From NCBI RefSeq assembly GCF_001514495.1, contig NZ_BCNM01000007.1, positions 213,624-277,623 of the forward strand: 64,000 bases of DNA, written 5' to 3'. Source of the DNA: Paenibacillus pabuli NBRC 13638 (GTDB taxonomy: Bacteria; Bacillota; Bacilli; Paenibacillales; Paenibacillaceae). The position numbers and the translations under genes are program-made. How positions within the stretch are numbered: the first letter of the stretch is position 1; each line of letters starts with the position of its first letter. The notes under the pieces are model-generated. The model had not been told where the DNA came from. It did no database searches and saw only the letters and a program-made list of their open reading frames with translations. This document shows, one piece after another, positions 25,150 through 32,873 of the stretch.

Positions 25150-25896
25150 TTATTTCAGTGTAACTTCAAAATATTGAACATAGTGATCCGATACAAAATT
25201 GTCGGCTTTGCCGGGAATTTCCCTGATCCAGCGAATCCCGTTACCTGGAATGGAGGACAGCATATTTCGGCTGACTACATAATCCAGCTTGCCACCGCTG
25301 ATCTGGGTTTGCTCCGAACCCGCCGTAACGATCCAGTCTTGCTGCCAGTCCCCTGTTCCCTGATCCAGCTCCGAAGGCTCGCAGTTGAAATCTCCGGCAT
25401 AGATCCATTGTGACTTTCTAATTTTGGGCAACATAAGCCGGGTATATCTCGAAGCAAACTTGGGATTTGAGGATGGAGCATGCTGGGAGTAGATATACAC
25501 CCCTCCAGTATGGGCTATCTCCATACCAACAACAGAACGAAGTCCAGATTGACGCGGTGGCGGGAGGATGGCTTCCACATTCCCGGTTGCCAGATCCGCT
25601 CGGGTCACAATGGCCAGATTGGTCCGATTGTTATCGACCTCCGCCTCGTAGTAGACCACAAACATTACCTGCCTTGAACTAAAACGGATAGCTCCGGCGG
25701 ATACGGAGGATTTGGGACTAATGGGTCTCAATTGTCTGAACTCATCAAGCTTTCCGCACTCCTGAAGACAAATGACCGGATTTTCGACAGCTCCTGAAAA
25801 TAACCAGTTCTTCAGCGCGCTCATTTTATTGCCCATTTTATCCGTGTCCTTGGAGTCCTTTCCTTGCATATTCCATGTCAAAAGGGATAGCTTCAA
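25150..25896 (-). CDS. CdtB-like DNase-I-fold nuclease/phosphatase
   Basis: 248 residues of the endonuclease/exonuclease/phosphatase family. The complete active site is present: W8-N9 (LTWNMQG), Glu46 (LQECG), His139 (SQHAPS), Asp169 and Asn171 (AGDFNCEP), Asp205 (KLDYVVS) and Asp237-His238 (VSDHY). NNRTNLAIVTR (89-99) and RSVVGMEI are typical of cytolethal distending toxin subunit B, which nicks host DNA or hydrolyses phosphoinositides. CdtB proteins normally have a signal peptide; this one has none. Start is TTG 25896, 10 nt after GGAGG, overlapping the glycosyltransferase stop (ATTGA), so the two are coupled. MACPF follows after 42 bp. The alternative is a generic EEP phosphatase, but the CdtB-specific block makes that less likely. 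Confidence 0.83.
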   Translation of the reverse strand: MKLSLLTWNMQGKDSKDTDKMGNKMSALKNWLFSGAVENPVICLQECGKLDEFRQLRPISPKSSVSAGAIRFSSRQVMFVVYYEAEVDNNRTNLAIVTRADLATGNVEAILPPPRQSGLRSVVGMEIAHTGGVYIYSQHAPSSNPKFASRYTRLMLPKIRKSQWIYAGDFNCEPSELDQGTGDWQQDWIVTAGSEQTQISGGKLDYVVSRNMLSSIPGNGIRWIREIPGKADNFVSDHYVQYFEVTLK

Positions 25897-27143
25897 TGCG
25901 TTTTTTCCTCCAATCTCTGCAATTCCTGGTGAAACAGTTCTTTCCAGCGCTTTGCGATTTCCTGCCACCTCCATTCCAGAGAAGTTGCGTATTGATAGGC
26001 CTGCCAGGATCGGTCCTCCAGATAAACAGGGGAGGTATACAATTCCTCCAGAACTTGGGCAGTTGTCTTGGCAGACACCACGGGCATGTTTCCTGTCTCT
26101 GGCTTGGAAGGAATACAGATTCCTTCCGCCCGCCACAATTCTCCGCAGGCACTATGATCCGGCACCACCTGGGCTGCCCCGGTGGCCGCATGTTCAAAAG
26201 CAACGAGTCCCCATCCTTCGCCACTGCTGGTGTTTAGCCCCACATCAGCTGAGTTGTATATAAGGTTCAGATCGATTTCGTTCGTACGCGGCCTTTGCCT
26301 GTCACGGGTTGTTGTCAATAGTCGGTCCATAATGCCGTACTCGCTCGCCAGTTTGAGCACGTCAACACCGCAATCGCGCATCCCCATGTGTAAATAGAGA
26401 TAGACATCCGGCTTGCCATGAGCAAACTCGGCAAAAGCCTCAAGGGTAATATCCACCCTTTTTCGTTGTCCGTTACGATTGGCATTCAGTACAATGAATG
26501 CGTCCTGCAGCTCCGGTCGATCTGGAAACATGAACATCCGTGCATGACGTCTTTCTCTTGTCAGTCCTTGCTTCTGAAGCGGCCGGGACGACAATGGGTA
26601 GAACTGCGATGTCTCCACCCCATGAGGAAGAATGTACATCCGCGGGCTTCCGACATGTACGCCCCGACTCCTCTCTTGTTCAAAGGCCTGGGATACCATA
26701 TTGAATCCAAAATGTGTATAAGTGACTACTACATCGGCATAACTCAATGCCCTCAATCGGGATGAATCCACCGGGGTATCGATCGGACAATACACAACCG
26801 TGATTCCCTCATAATGCCGAAGTGCTTCTTCATGCAGTTCATAAAAACCAAGATCATCACACATCAGCACCAGATCAGGCCGATATTTACGTAATAGCCC
26901 CGGCAATTGCAAGCAACCGTACTTGTCACCCAGCATCTGATTGATTTCCAGCTTCCATGTGGTATCGCGTGACACATCACCATAGTCACTGATGGCAAAG
27001 TAGACCAGATCAAAATCATCCTTCAGGTAACCAGCCAGGCTCTCCAGAACCCGGGCGTAACCGGTAGCGTTCCCGCCCTGCCCAACGACGAGGACCCGTG
27101 ACTTGTCCAAACCTGCATCTCTTAAAAGATACCCATATGTCAT
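25893..27143 (-). CDS. GT4-type glycosyltransferase
   Basis: 416 residues, GT-B fold, glycosyltransferase group 1. N-terminal domain with RVLVVGQGGNATGYARVLES; C-terminal donor-site half with IVLNANRNGQRKRVDITLEA, DVYLYLHMG and the E(x7)E-type segment TSSGEGWGLVAFEHAATG. It should transfer a sugar from a nucleotide donor in the cytoplasm. As first gene of the operon with the CdtB-like and MACPF genes, it might glycosylate one of those products or build a surface glycan; this is inference. Start ATG 27143 is preceded by AAAGGGGGGAG; another ATG at 27230 has GGAGG 12 nt upstream and would add 29 residues, so the start is uncertain. Confidence 0.85.
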   Translation of the reverse strand: MTYGYLLRDAGLDKSRVLVVGQGGNATGYARVLESLAGYLKDDFDLVYFAISDYGDVSRDTTWKLEINQMLGDKYGCLQLPGLLRKYRPDLVLMCDDLGFYELHEEALRHYEGITVVYCPIDTPVDSSRLRALSYADVVVTYTHFGFNMVSQAFEQERSRGVHVGSPRMYILPHGVETSQFYPLSSRPLQKQGLTRERRHARMFMFPDRPELQDAFIVLNANRNGQRKRVDITLEAFAEFAHGKPDVYLYLHMGMRDCGVDVLKLASEYGIMDRLLTTTRDRQRPRTNEIDLNLIYNSADVGLNTSSGEGWGLVAFEHAATGAAQVVPDHSACGELWRAEGICIPSKPETGNMPVVSAKTTAQVLEELYTSPVYLEDRSWQAYQYATSLEWRWQEIAKRWKELFHQELQRLEEKTH

Positions 27144-27271
27144 GAACTCCCCCCTTTCCGTATCACCTTTCTGTATCACTTGAAAAGAAGCACACCAATA
27201 ATCCAGAAAGAGAATAACATAGGCGTCCATTCACCGCGTCTACCTCCAGTTAGATACCAAAAGAGCCCATT

Positions 27272-27289
27272 CTATAACCGCAGTTATAG
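27272..27289 (-). promoter_or_regulatory. Inverted repeat upstream of toxin-like operon
   Basis: CTATAAC-CGCA-GTTATAG, perfect 7-bp arms with a 4-nt centre, 42 bp upstream of the outermost possible start of the operon. Operator-sized, but no convincing -35/-10 pair is seen around it. Confidence 0.45.
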
Positions 27290-27362
27290 CGCAAGAGTTT
27301 TACTCCCCTCTAGGCTTTTGCTGCCAGGTCGTACATAACAATCCTTGGATCAAGCACAAACC

Positions 27363-27399
27363 AAAAGCGATCCCCCACAACAATGGAGGGATCGCTTTT
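27363..27399 (-). terminator. Terminator of the macrolide-kinase-like gene
   Basis: aaaagcgatccc / gggatcgctttt 12-bp stem, 13-nt loop; T-rich on both sides so bidirectional in principle. Lies 30 bp past the stop at 27429. Confidence 0.9.
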
Positions 27400-27428
27400 T
27401 CAGTTTCTAACTTTGGCTTAGAATTTTA

Positions 27429-28367
27429 TTAGCCCTGTTTCACATCCCAGTTCGCAAGCATGCCTCTCGCCATTTCCATATTAGACTCTTCTCCGGTGAT
27501 CAAGGCAAACTTTGCAACGATCGCCGGGTATGCCGCCCACTGCTCCCGAATATGCTCCAGCATCCAAGGCCATGTCCTTCCCCCTGCCTTCTCATAGCGA
27601 TTGAGCAAATCCCGCAAGCCTTCCTCTTCGAAGAGCGCATAATAGATGATAAAATCCTTCCCCGGGTCGGCAATCTCCGCCTCCGTCCAATCAATCAGTC
27701 CGGTAACCCGCTGGGCATCGTCGACGATAATATGCGGTGGATGCAGATCACCATGATTGAACGTTGAGTGCTCAGGCCAATATCTGTCCGTTGTTAGCCA
27801 CGCTTCCCACCGCTTGGACAGTTGATCTGGCACCTCAAAGCTTTGTTTAATCTCCTCCATATTGGCTGCAAATTCCTGACGAGCTTCCATAGGCGTCTTG
27901 CTGCGCACTCCGCCATTTACCGCTTCATCAGGATCAATGTTATGCAATGCGACTAGTGAAGCAGCGAGCGAATCGAAAAAGGTATCGGATAAGCTTTCCT
28001 GCGGAAATCGCCATGCGTATCCTCCCCCAGCGGGATCAACGATCGCAACCGGTTCTCCGTCAAGTAAAGGATAGGCGATCAGTTCCGGCGTACAAATCCG
28101 CCACTCCGGTACCTCTACCGGCAGATGCGCTTTTACAACCTCCAGCACCTTGCGCTCATTTTCGGCCCTTTCCCATACATCCTCGCGCCTCGGCTGACGC
28201 AGTATCCACTGTTGTCCCTGTCCATCGGTGGCAAACGCTACACGAAAGTCCATACCGGACTCGTTGATTTTCATGGATTCCTCAACAATATGAAGCCCGT
28301 TCTGTTCAGCTAAAGATAATAGTTCTTTCTGAAATTCATCATGCTCATTCACGTTCGATTTGGTCAT
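27429..28367 (-). CDS. Macrolide 2'-phosphotransferase-like kinase (Mph family)
   Basis: 312 residues of the aminoglycoside/macrolide phosphotransferase fold. Catalytic loop HGDLHPPHIIVD (Brenner HxD) and metal-binding VTGLIDWTEAEIADP, with the IDWTEA form typical of Mph enzymes rather than aminoglycoside kinases. WILRQPRR is in the N-lobe. Mph enzymes phosphorylate the 2'-OH of macrolide desosamine using GTP. Environmental Bacillales carry intrinsic Mph genes, so this may be a chromosomal resistance determinant; activity is inferred. Start ATG 28367 lies 8 nt after GGGGAG; a GTG at 28376 is nearer the site. Followed by its own terminator. Confidence 0.84.
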   Translation of the reverse strand: MTKSNVNEHDEFQKELLSLAEQNGLHIVEESMKINESGMDFRVAFATDGQGQQWILRQPRREDVWERAENERKVLEVVKAHLPVEVPEWRICTPELIAYPLLDGEPVAIVDPAGGGYAWRFPQESLSDTFFDSLAASLVALHNIDPDEAVNGGVRSKTPMEARQEFAANMEEIKQSFEVPDQLSKRWEAWLTTDRYWPEHSTFNHGDLHPPHIIVDDAQRVTGLIDWTEAEIADPGKDFIIYYALFEEEGLRDLLNRYEKAGGRTWPWMLEHIREQWAAYPAIVAKFALITGEESNMEMARGMLANWDVKQG

Positions 28368-28803
28368 ATCGGGCACTCCCCTTTTCCTCTATAAAATAAA
28401 AAAACACAGACATTCATGCCTGTGCCGTTCATCTCGGATATGGGGTATACCTGAATGCCCGCAAAGAAATAGTAGTACATCAAAGAACCACTCTAGCAGA
28501 GTGTTTCTCTCTTCCACCACTAACGGCATACGTGTAAATAGGCAAACCGATCCCGATGAGCTGCACACAGGCAGATACACAGCAAGCGCAAACAAACGTT
28601 TCGCCATACTATCTCAATCGGACAAAATTTGCCACACGTATCCCTCCGTTCTGTAAGTTACCCATATGTTAACATATTCCAATTCCTAGTTCCAGCTTCA
28701 ATGGAGTGATTTTGTTCTTTTTTCGACGATGTACAGGAACTTTGATGGTCCAGAAACCGTCATATGTTTAGATCCATTACAAAAAGGATGAGGTGAGCAG
28801 CAG
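28368..28803. other. 436-bp gap without a supported gene
   Basis: Near 28400-28425 a CACAGacATTCATgcCTGTG hairpin is followed on the minus strand by TTTTTTT, a terminator for an unidentified minus-strand transcript. A 72-codon minus frame from 28607 ends inside that hairpin but has no ribosome binding site and no recognisable content, so I do not call it. The right side holds the promoter of the lipoprotein at 28804. Confidence 0.5.
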
Positions 28804-29160
28804 ATGTCTATTGTACGAAGCATATGTCTAATACCGCTCATTTTGCTTCTGCTAACGCTAGGATGTTCTGAAGAAGCTGAAGAAAAGGGGGAGGGTAAGG
28901 CTCATGTTAGCGGGTTGATCACTGATTTTTATGAAGAAAAGGGACAAGTCCTCATCGATAATGAAGAGGGAAATGGTAATAAATCAGGCCCCATCTTGAT
29001 CTCACTTCATACGGATGCGGAACTTATCATCAATGGTGAAACCGTCACTGCCCCTTTGGATGGAACATTGGTTGGACGCAGAGCTGAAGTGTGGACAGGT
29101 CCGTCGATCGCCAAATCTTCTCCCCCGCAGACCACAGCCTTGAAGATGGTTATTTATTAA
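28804..29160 (+). CDS. Small lipoprotein, DUF3221-like
   Basis: 118 residues with type II signal peptide and lipobox LTLGC at about residue 21. The mature part, GLITDFYEEKGQVLID, then GRRAEVWTGPSIAKSSPPQT, resembles DUF3221 (B. subtilis YobA type), small OB/beta-barrel lipoproteins of unknown role. Start ATG 28804 is 7 nt after GAGGTGA. Single gene. Confidence 0.78.
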   Translation: MSIVRSICLIPLILLLLTLGCSEEAEEKGEGKAHVSGLITDFYEEKGQVLIDNEEGNGNKSGPILISLHTDAELIINGETVTAPLDGTLVGRRAEVWTGPSIAKSSPPQTTALKMVIY

Positions 29161-29185
29161 AAAAGGTATTGCGTCCGAAACATTT

Positions 29186-29201
29186 CGTTTCACGTGGAAC
29201 G
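29186..29201. promoter_or_regulatory. Candidate parS (ParB/Spo0J-binding) site
   Basis: CGTTTCACGTGGAACG matches the 16-bp bacterial parS consensus TGTTYCACGTGRAACA at the inner 14 positions; only the outermost pair (C...G for T...A) differs. It is palindromic and intergenic. parS sites cluster around the replication origin. Confidence 0.6.
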
Positions 29202-29392
29202 ATTGGATATACCTTCACCTGCTAGAAGTTATGGCATTCACATCCAAACAGACACATACCTTTGCCCGGAAAATGAAGTTTGGCAGCATTAATCTAAACG
29301 CTCAAAGTAATTACTCCGTTAGCGCACCGCTATATAGAGTATAATGAAGAGGTATATGATAAATGTACGGTGCAATGCTTATATGTAAGTAC

Positions 29393-29453
29393 TATTGCAT
29401 AATTCGATTCCAAACGCTCCCGTGTACAAGTCGCTTTAAGGAATTATGCAATA
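29393..29453 (+). promoter_or_regulatory. 13-bp perfect inverted repeat in the dbpA leader
   Basis: tattgcataattc (29393-29405) and gaattatgcaata (29441-29453) are exact complements, 35 nt apart, 40 bp before the dbpA start. A TATAAT at 29340-29345 could be the -10, so the repeat would sit in the mRNA leader as a stem-loop. The rest of the 29161-29491 gap holds the parS-like site and no gene. Confidence 0.6.
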
Positions 29454-29491
29454 TGCTCTTGTATTCAAAACTAACGTAAAAGAGGTTAACG

Positions 29492-30937
29492 ATGAGTAAG
29501 CAACAATTTAAAGATTATGGACTTGGCGAAGAAATCGTAAAAGCGCTGGATAGCCTGGGCTATGAAACCCCAACGGAGGTTCAAACTAAAGTTATTCCAG
29601 TAGCCCTTGAAAATAAAGATCTTGTAGTCAAATCCCAAACAGGCAGCGGAAAAACAGCCGCCTACGGCATTCCAGTCTGTGAGCTGGTAGATTGGAACGA
29701 AAATAAACCCCAGGCTTTGATTCTCACGCCAACCCGTGAGCTGGCTTTGCAAGTCAACGAAGATATTACCAATATTGGGCGCTTTAAGCGGATTAAAGCA
29801 ACCGCACTTTACGGTCAGTCCCCTTTTCATGTTCAAAAAGCCGAGTTAAAACAAAGAACGCATGTCGCTGTAGGCACACCTGGACGGGTACTGGACCATA
29901 TCGAACGCGGCACCCTGCCGCTGGATCGGATCTCATACCTTGTCATTGACGAGGCCGATGAGATGCTGAATATGGGCTTCATCGAGACGGTTCAATCCAT
30001 TATTCAGGCACTGCCTAGCGAGCGAGTGACGATGTTATTTTCCGCTACGTTCCCTGAAGATGTAGCCAAGCTGTCACGCAAATACATGAACAATCCGGTC
30101 GAGATTGAGATCAAGGCAAGCGGTCTTACTACAGCCACGATCGAACATGCAGTGATTCACGTGCCAGAGGTGAACAAAACGGCGCTGCTTCAGGACCTGT
30201 TTATTGTTGAAAACCCGGATAGCTGTATCGTGTTCTGTCGTACGCAGGAGAATGTGGATAAACTGTTCCGTGTCATGGCTGACCTCGATTATCCAGCGGA
30301 TCGCATCCATGGAGGCATGGAACAAGATGAGCGTATCGAAGTGATGAATGCATTCAGAAGAGGACAATTCCGTTATCTGATTGCAACGGATGTAGCCGCC
30401 CGCGGGATTGATATCACGAATATTACCCATGTCATCAACTACGATATTCCTTTGGAAAAAGAAGGTTATGTGCACCGTACAGGTCGAACGGGTCGCGCCG
30501 GGAAAACAGGTAAAGCATTTACCTTGGTTACCCCGAAGGATGGCAGACGTCTGGCCGAGATCGAATCGTATATCGGATTTGCAATCCCTGTCATGAAAGC
30601 TCCTTCCGAGGAAGCTGTTGACCGTCGCCGGGAAGAGTTCGAGAAGCGATTAAAGATCGTGCCTGAACGCAAAAAGGACAAGCGTGAACAGTTGAACCAG
30701 CAGATCATGAAGCTAAACTTCAACGGAGGCAAGAAAAAGAAACTCCGTGCGGTCGACTTTGTGGGCACCATCGCCAAGATTGAAGGCGTCACTGCAGACG
30801 ACATTGGGATCATTACCATTCTGGATAATGTAACCGATGTGGAAATTCTGAACGGCAAAGGTCCGCTCGTGCTTGAGGTGATGCAAAATACAACGATAAA
30901 ACGCATGCAGCTTAAGGTTCGCAAAGGTCACAAATAG
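29492..30937 (+). CDS. dbpA: DEAD-box ATP-dependent RNA helicase DbpA
   Basis: 481 residues. All helicase motifs are visible: Q motif (GYETPTEVQ), I (SQTGSGKT), Ia (PTRELALQ), II (DEAD), III (SAT), IV-VI ([27 protein letters not shown]). The C-terminal DbpA RNA-binding domain follows (about 405-481, [19 protein letters not shown]), which directs the family to hairpin 92 of 23S rRNA during large-subunit assembly. Start ATG 29492 after AAAAGAGGTTAACG. Same length and plan as B. subtilis YxiN/DbpA. A structured leader precedes it and a terminator follows. Confidence 0.94.
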   Translation: MSKQQFKDYGLGEEIVKALDSLGYETPTEVQTKVIPVALENKDLVVKSQTGSGKTAAYGIPVCELVDWNENKPQALILTPTRELALQVNEDITNIGRFKRIKATALYGQSPFHVQKAELKQRTHVAVGTPGRVLDHIERGTLPLDRISYLVIDEADEMLNMGFIETVQSIIQALPSERVTMLFSATFPEDVAKLSRKYMNNPVEIEIKASGLTTATIEHAVIHVPEVNKTALLQDLFIVENPDSCIVFCRTQENVDKLFRVMADLDYPADRIHGGMEQDERIEVMNAFRRGQFRYLIATDVAARGIDITNITHVINYDIPLEKEGYVHRTGRTGRAGKTGKAFTLVTPKDGRRLAEIESYIGFAIPVMKAPSEEAVDRRREEFEKRLKIVPERKKDKREQLNQQIMKLNFNGGKKKKLRAVDFVGTIAKIEGVTADDIGIITILDNVTDVEILNGKGPLVLEVMQNTTIKRMQLKVRKGHK

Positions 30938-30976
30938 ATTTTGAACCTGCTTAATTAGAGTGTTTAGAGTGTTATC

Positions 30977-31022
30977 CAAAAAAGGGTAGTGGCTTATTCG
31001 ATAAGTCTGCTATCCTTTTTTT
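30977..31022 (+). terminator. Terminator after dbpA
   Basis: aaaaagggtag..ggcttat-tcg-ataag..ctatcctttttt: long imperfect stem with T7 on the + side, 40 bp past the stop. Confidence 0.85.
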
Positions 31023-31108
31023 ATATATTGAAATGAGGTGAATTACTCGCTACCGCCGCTATATTCCATATAAAGTTCCATTTGTTCATGAGGATGCACA
31101 TTGTTCAC

Positions 31109-31155
31109 TTGTGAAAGGTTCGCTTTTTATTACACTAAATATGTAAGCGCTTCAC
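31109..31155 (+). promoter_or_regulatory. GH43 promoter with cre-like element
   Basis: -35 TTGTGA (31109-31114), 16-bp spacer, -10 TACACT (31131-31136). ATGTAAGCGCTTCAC (31141-31155) keeps the left half and centre of a cre palindrome (TGTAAGCGCTT) but not the right end. Position at +1 would suit CcpA repression. Confidence 0.45.
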
Positions 31156-31180
31156 GACCGATATAAGGAGGATGTGTGTA

Positions 31181-32632
31181 ATGGGCAGCAGGAAAGCAGT
31201 CTGGTTTCTGGTCTTCGCGCTCACGCTAACCATGTTTGGCCTTCATCCTGGACGAACCAGCGCGGCAAGCGTGACCATCACCAACGGTTCTGATTGGCTG
31301 GATACCGCAGGCAGCCCCATTCAGGCCAATAGCGGAAACATTCTGAAAGTGGGCAGTACGTATTACTGGTACGGCGAGCATGCGGTTAGCGGCAAGTTTG
31401 ACAGCGTTAATGTCTACACTTCATCCGACCTGAAGAACTGGACGTTCAGCAATGCCATCCTGACCAAGGATTCGGCCACCGAGCTGGCTTCCAGCAAAAT
31501 CGAACGTCCCAAAGTCATCTACAATGCTTCCACCAAGCAGTATGTGCTATGGGCGCATTACGAGAACGGCACAGATTACAATCTGGGACGGGTCGCGGTA
31601 GCAACGAGCAGCACACCAAACGGTAAATTTACGTATGAGGGAAGTTTTCGGCCTCTGGATTACGAGTCACGCGACATGACTGTTTTTGTTGATACAGACG
31701 GTACTGGCTATCTGATCACAGCATCCCGCAAGAATGGCGGCGCCAATGATACCATGGCTATTTTCAAAATGAACGCCAGCTATACCGGTGTGGAATCCTT
31801 TGTGGGTTGGCAATTCGAGAATGCCTATCGTGAAGCTCCTGCCGTTGTGAAAAAGGGGAATTGCTACTACCTCTTCACCTCCCAGGCTGCTGGCTGGTAT
31901 CCAAACCAGGGTGCGTATGCAACCGCATCGTCCATGACAGGCACGTGGTCCGCTCTTACACCTTATGGCAATCCATCGGCCTTTGGCTCCCAGATCCATG
32001 ATATTGCCACGATTACAGGCAGCAGCACCACATCCTATATGTATATGGGCGACCGCTGGAATCCACTCCATCTTGGTGAGCATAAGCATATCTGGCTGCC
32101 TTTAACCTTGAATGATTCCAACGGAACCGCCTCACTGGAATGGTACAACGAGTGGAATATCGACGCTGTAACAGGCACGGTAACGCCGCCTTCTCTTGTT
32201 AATCACGCCCAAGGCAAAACAGCTGCCGCCATCTCCACAGCCTCCGGCTCATCTGCATCCCATGTCAATGACGGCAACTATCAGACTTCTTGGACAGCAT
32301 CGTCCAATACTTGGCCCGCCTGGTGGCAGGTCGATTTCGGCGCACCGAAAACCATCACGGAGATCGACATCTCCTGGTTTATGTATAAAGGCTCAGAGGG
32401 CTATTATAAATACAAAATTGAGAGCAGCAATGATGGCGTTAACTACTCCACGCTAGATCGAACCAGCAACACCACCTATGGGTTTACGACTGACGCTGTT
32501 CATTTTACCGCCCGTTATGTGCGTATTAATATGGTCAATGCTGTCCTGTGGAACAATCCAGGCAACTGGTATATCCCAACCCTACATGAGGTCAAAATGT
32601 TAGGCCCTGCAACTTCTGATGCGACAAACTAA
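31181..32632 (+). CDS. Secreted GH43 (subfamily 24-like) with F5/8C carbohydrate-binding domain
   Basis: 483 residues. Signal peptide to about residue 29 (GRTSAAS). The five-bladed GH43 propeller starts with GNILKVGSTYYWYGE and includes KIERPKVIYN, ESRDMTVFVDTDGTGYLI and NAYREAPAVVKKGN; this pattern is that of exo-beta-1,3-galactanases (GH43_24). A C-terminal F5/8 type C (discoidin) domain spans about 345-480 (HVNDGNYQTSWTA, WWQVDFGAP, ARYVRINMV). Likely trims galactan side chains of arabinogalactan outside the cell. Start ATG 31181, 9 nt after AAGGAGG; the ATG at 31172 touches that site. Confidence 0.9.
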   Translation: MGSRKAVWFLVFALTLTMFGLHPGRTSAASVTITNGSDWLDTAGSPIQANSGNILKVGSTYYWYGEHAVSGKFDSVNVYTSSDLKNWTFSNAILTKDSATELASSKIERPKVIYNASTKQYVLWAHYENGTDYNLGRVAVATSSTPNGKFTYEGSFRPLDYESRDMTVFVDTDGTGYLITASRKNGGANDTMAIFKMNASYTGVESFVGWQFENAYREAPAVVKKGNCYYLFTSQAAGWYPNQGAYATASSMTGTWSALTPYGNPSAFGSQIHDIATITGSSTTSYMYMGDRWNPLHLGEHKHIWLPLTLNDSNGTASLEWYNEWNIDAVTGTVTPPSLVNHAQGKTAAAISTASGSSASHVNDGNYQTSWTASSNTWPAWWQVDFGAPKTITEIDISWFMYKGSEGYYKYKIESSNDGVNYSTLDRTSNTTYGFTTDAVHFTARYVRINMVNAVLWNNPGNWYIPTLHEVKMLGPATSDATN

Positions 32633-32777
32633 CAGCCGTTTCAGCTCAATTATGCGGATCGTTACGTCCGTCATTCCAATTTCACTGCACGGATCGATGC
32701 ATTAGTTAAATGAACCAGGTACACAAAAACGTTGGGGTATGTTATAGTCGTCGTGCAATGATTTGGAGGGGATAATT

Positions 32778-32813
32778 ATGATTATCACAATTACAATAGG
32801 ACCCATTTTCTAA
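32778..32813 (+). CDS. 11-codon leader peptide upstream of GNAT gene
   Basis: ATG 32778 has a strong GGAGGGG eight to ten bases upstream. The frame reads MIITITIGPIF then TAA, ending 60 bp before the acetyltransferase start. A hairpin (GGACC at about 32799 / GGTCC at about 32829) includes the leader's last codons. Short hydrophobic leaders of this kind control antibiotic-resistance genes by ribosome stalling or attenuation. Too short to judge coding from composition; the site and position are the support. Confidence 0.6.
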   Translation: MIITITIGPIF

Positions 32814-32873
32814 AGGATAGCGCCTACTGGTCCAATAACTGCGTGTTTCCTTAAACATGAAGGTGTGAATACC

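Noticed and set aside
25893..26136. N-terminal extension of the CdtB-like protein
   Set aside because: The frame stays open upstream to 26136, but it overlaps the glycosyltransferase coding region and lacks EEP homology; the TTG at 25896 with GGAGG is the sensible start.
28389..28607. 72-codon minus-strand ORF ending in a hairpin
   Set aside because: No ribosome binding site near the ATG, Cys-rich improbable composition, and its end runs into a terminator-like stem.
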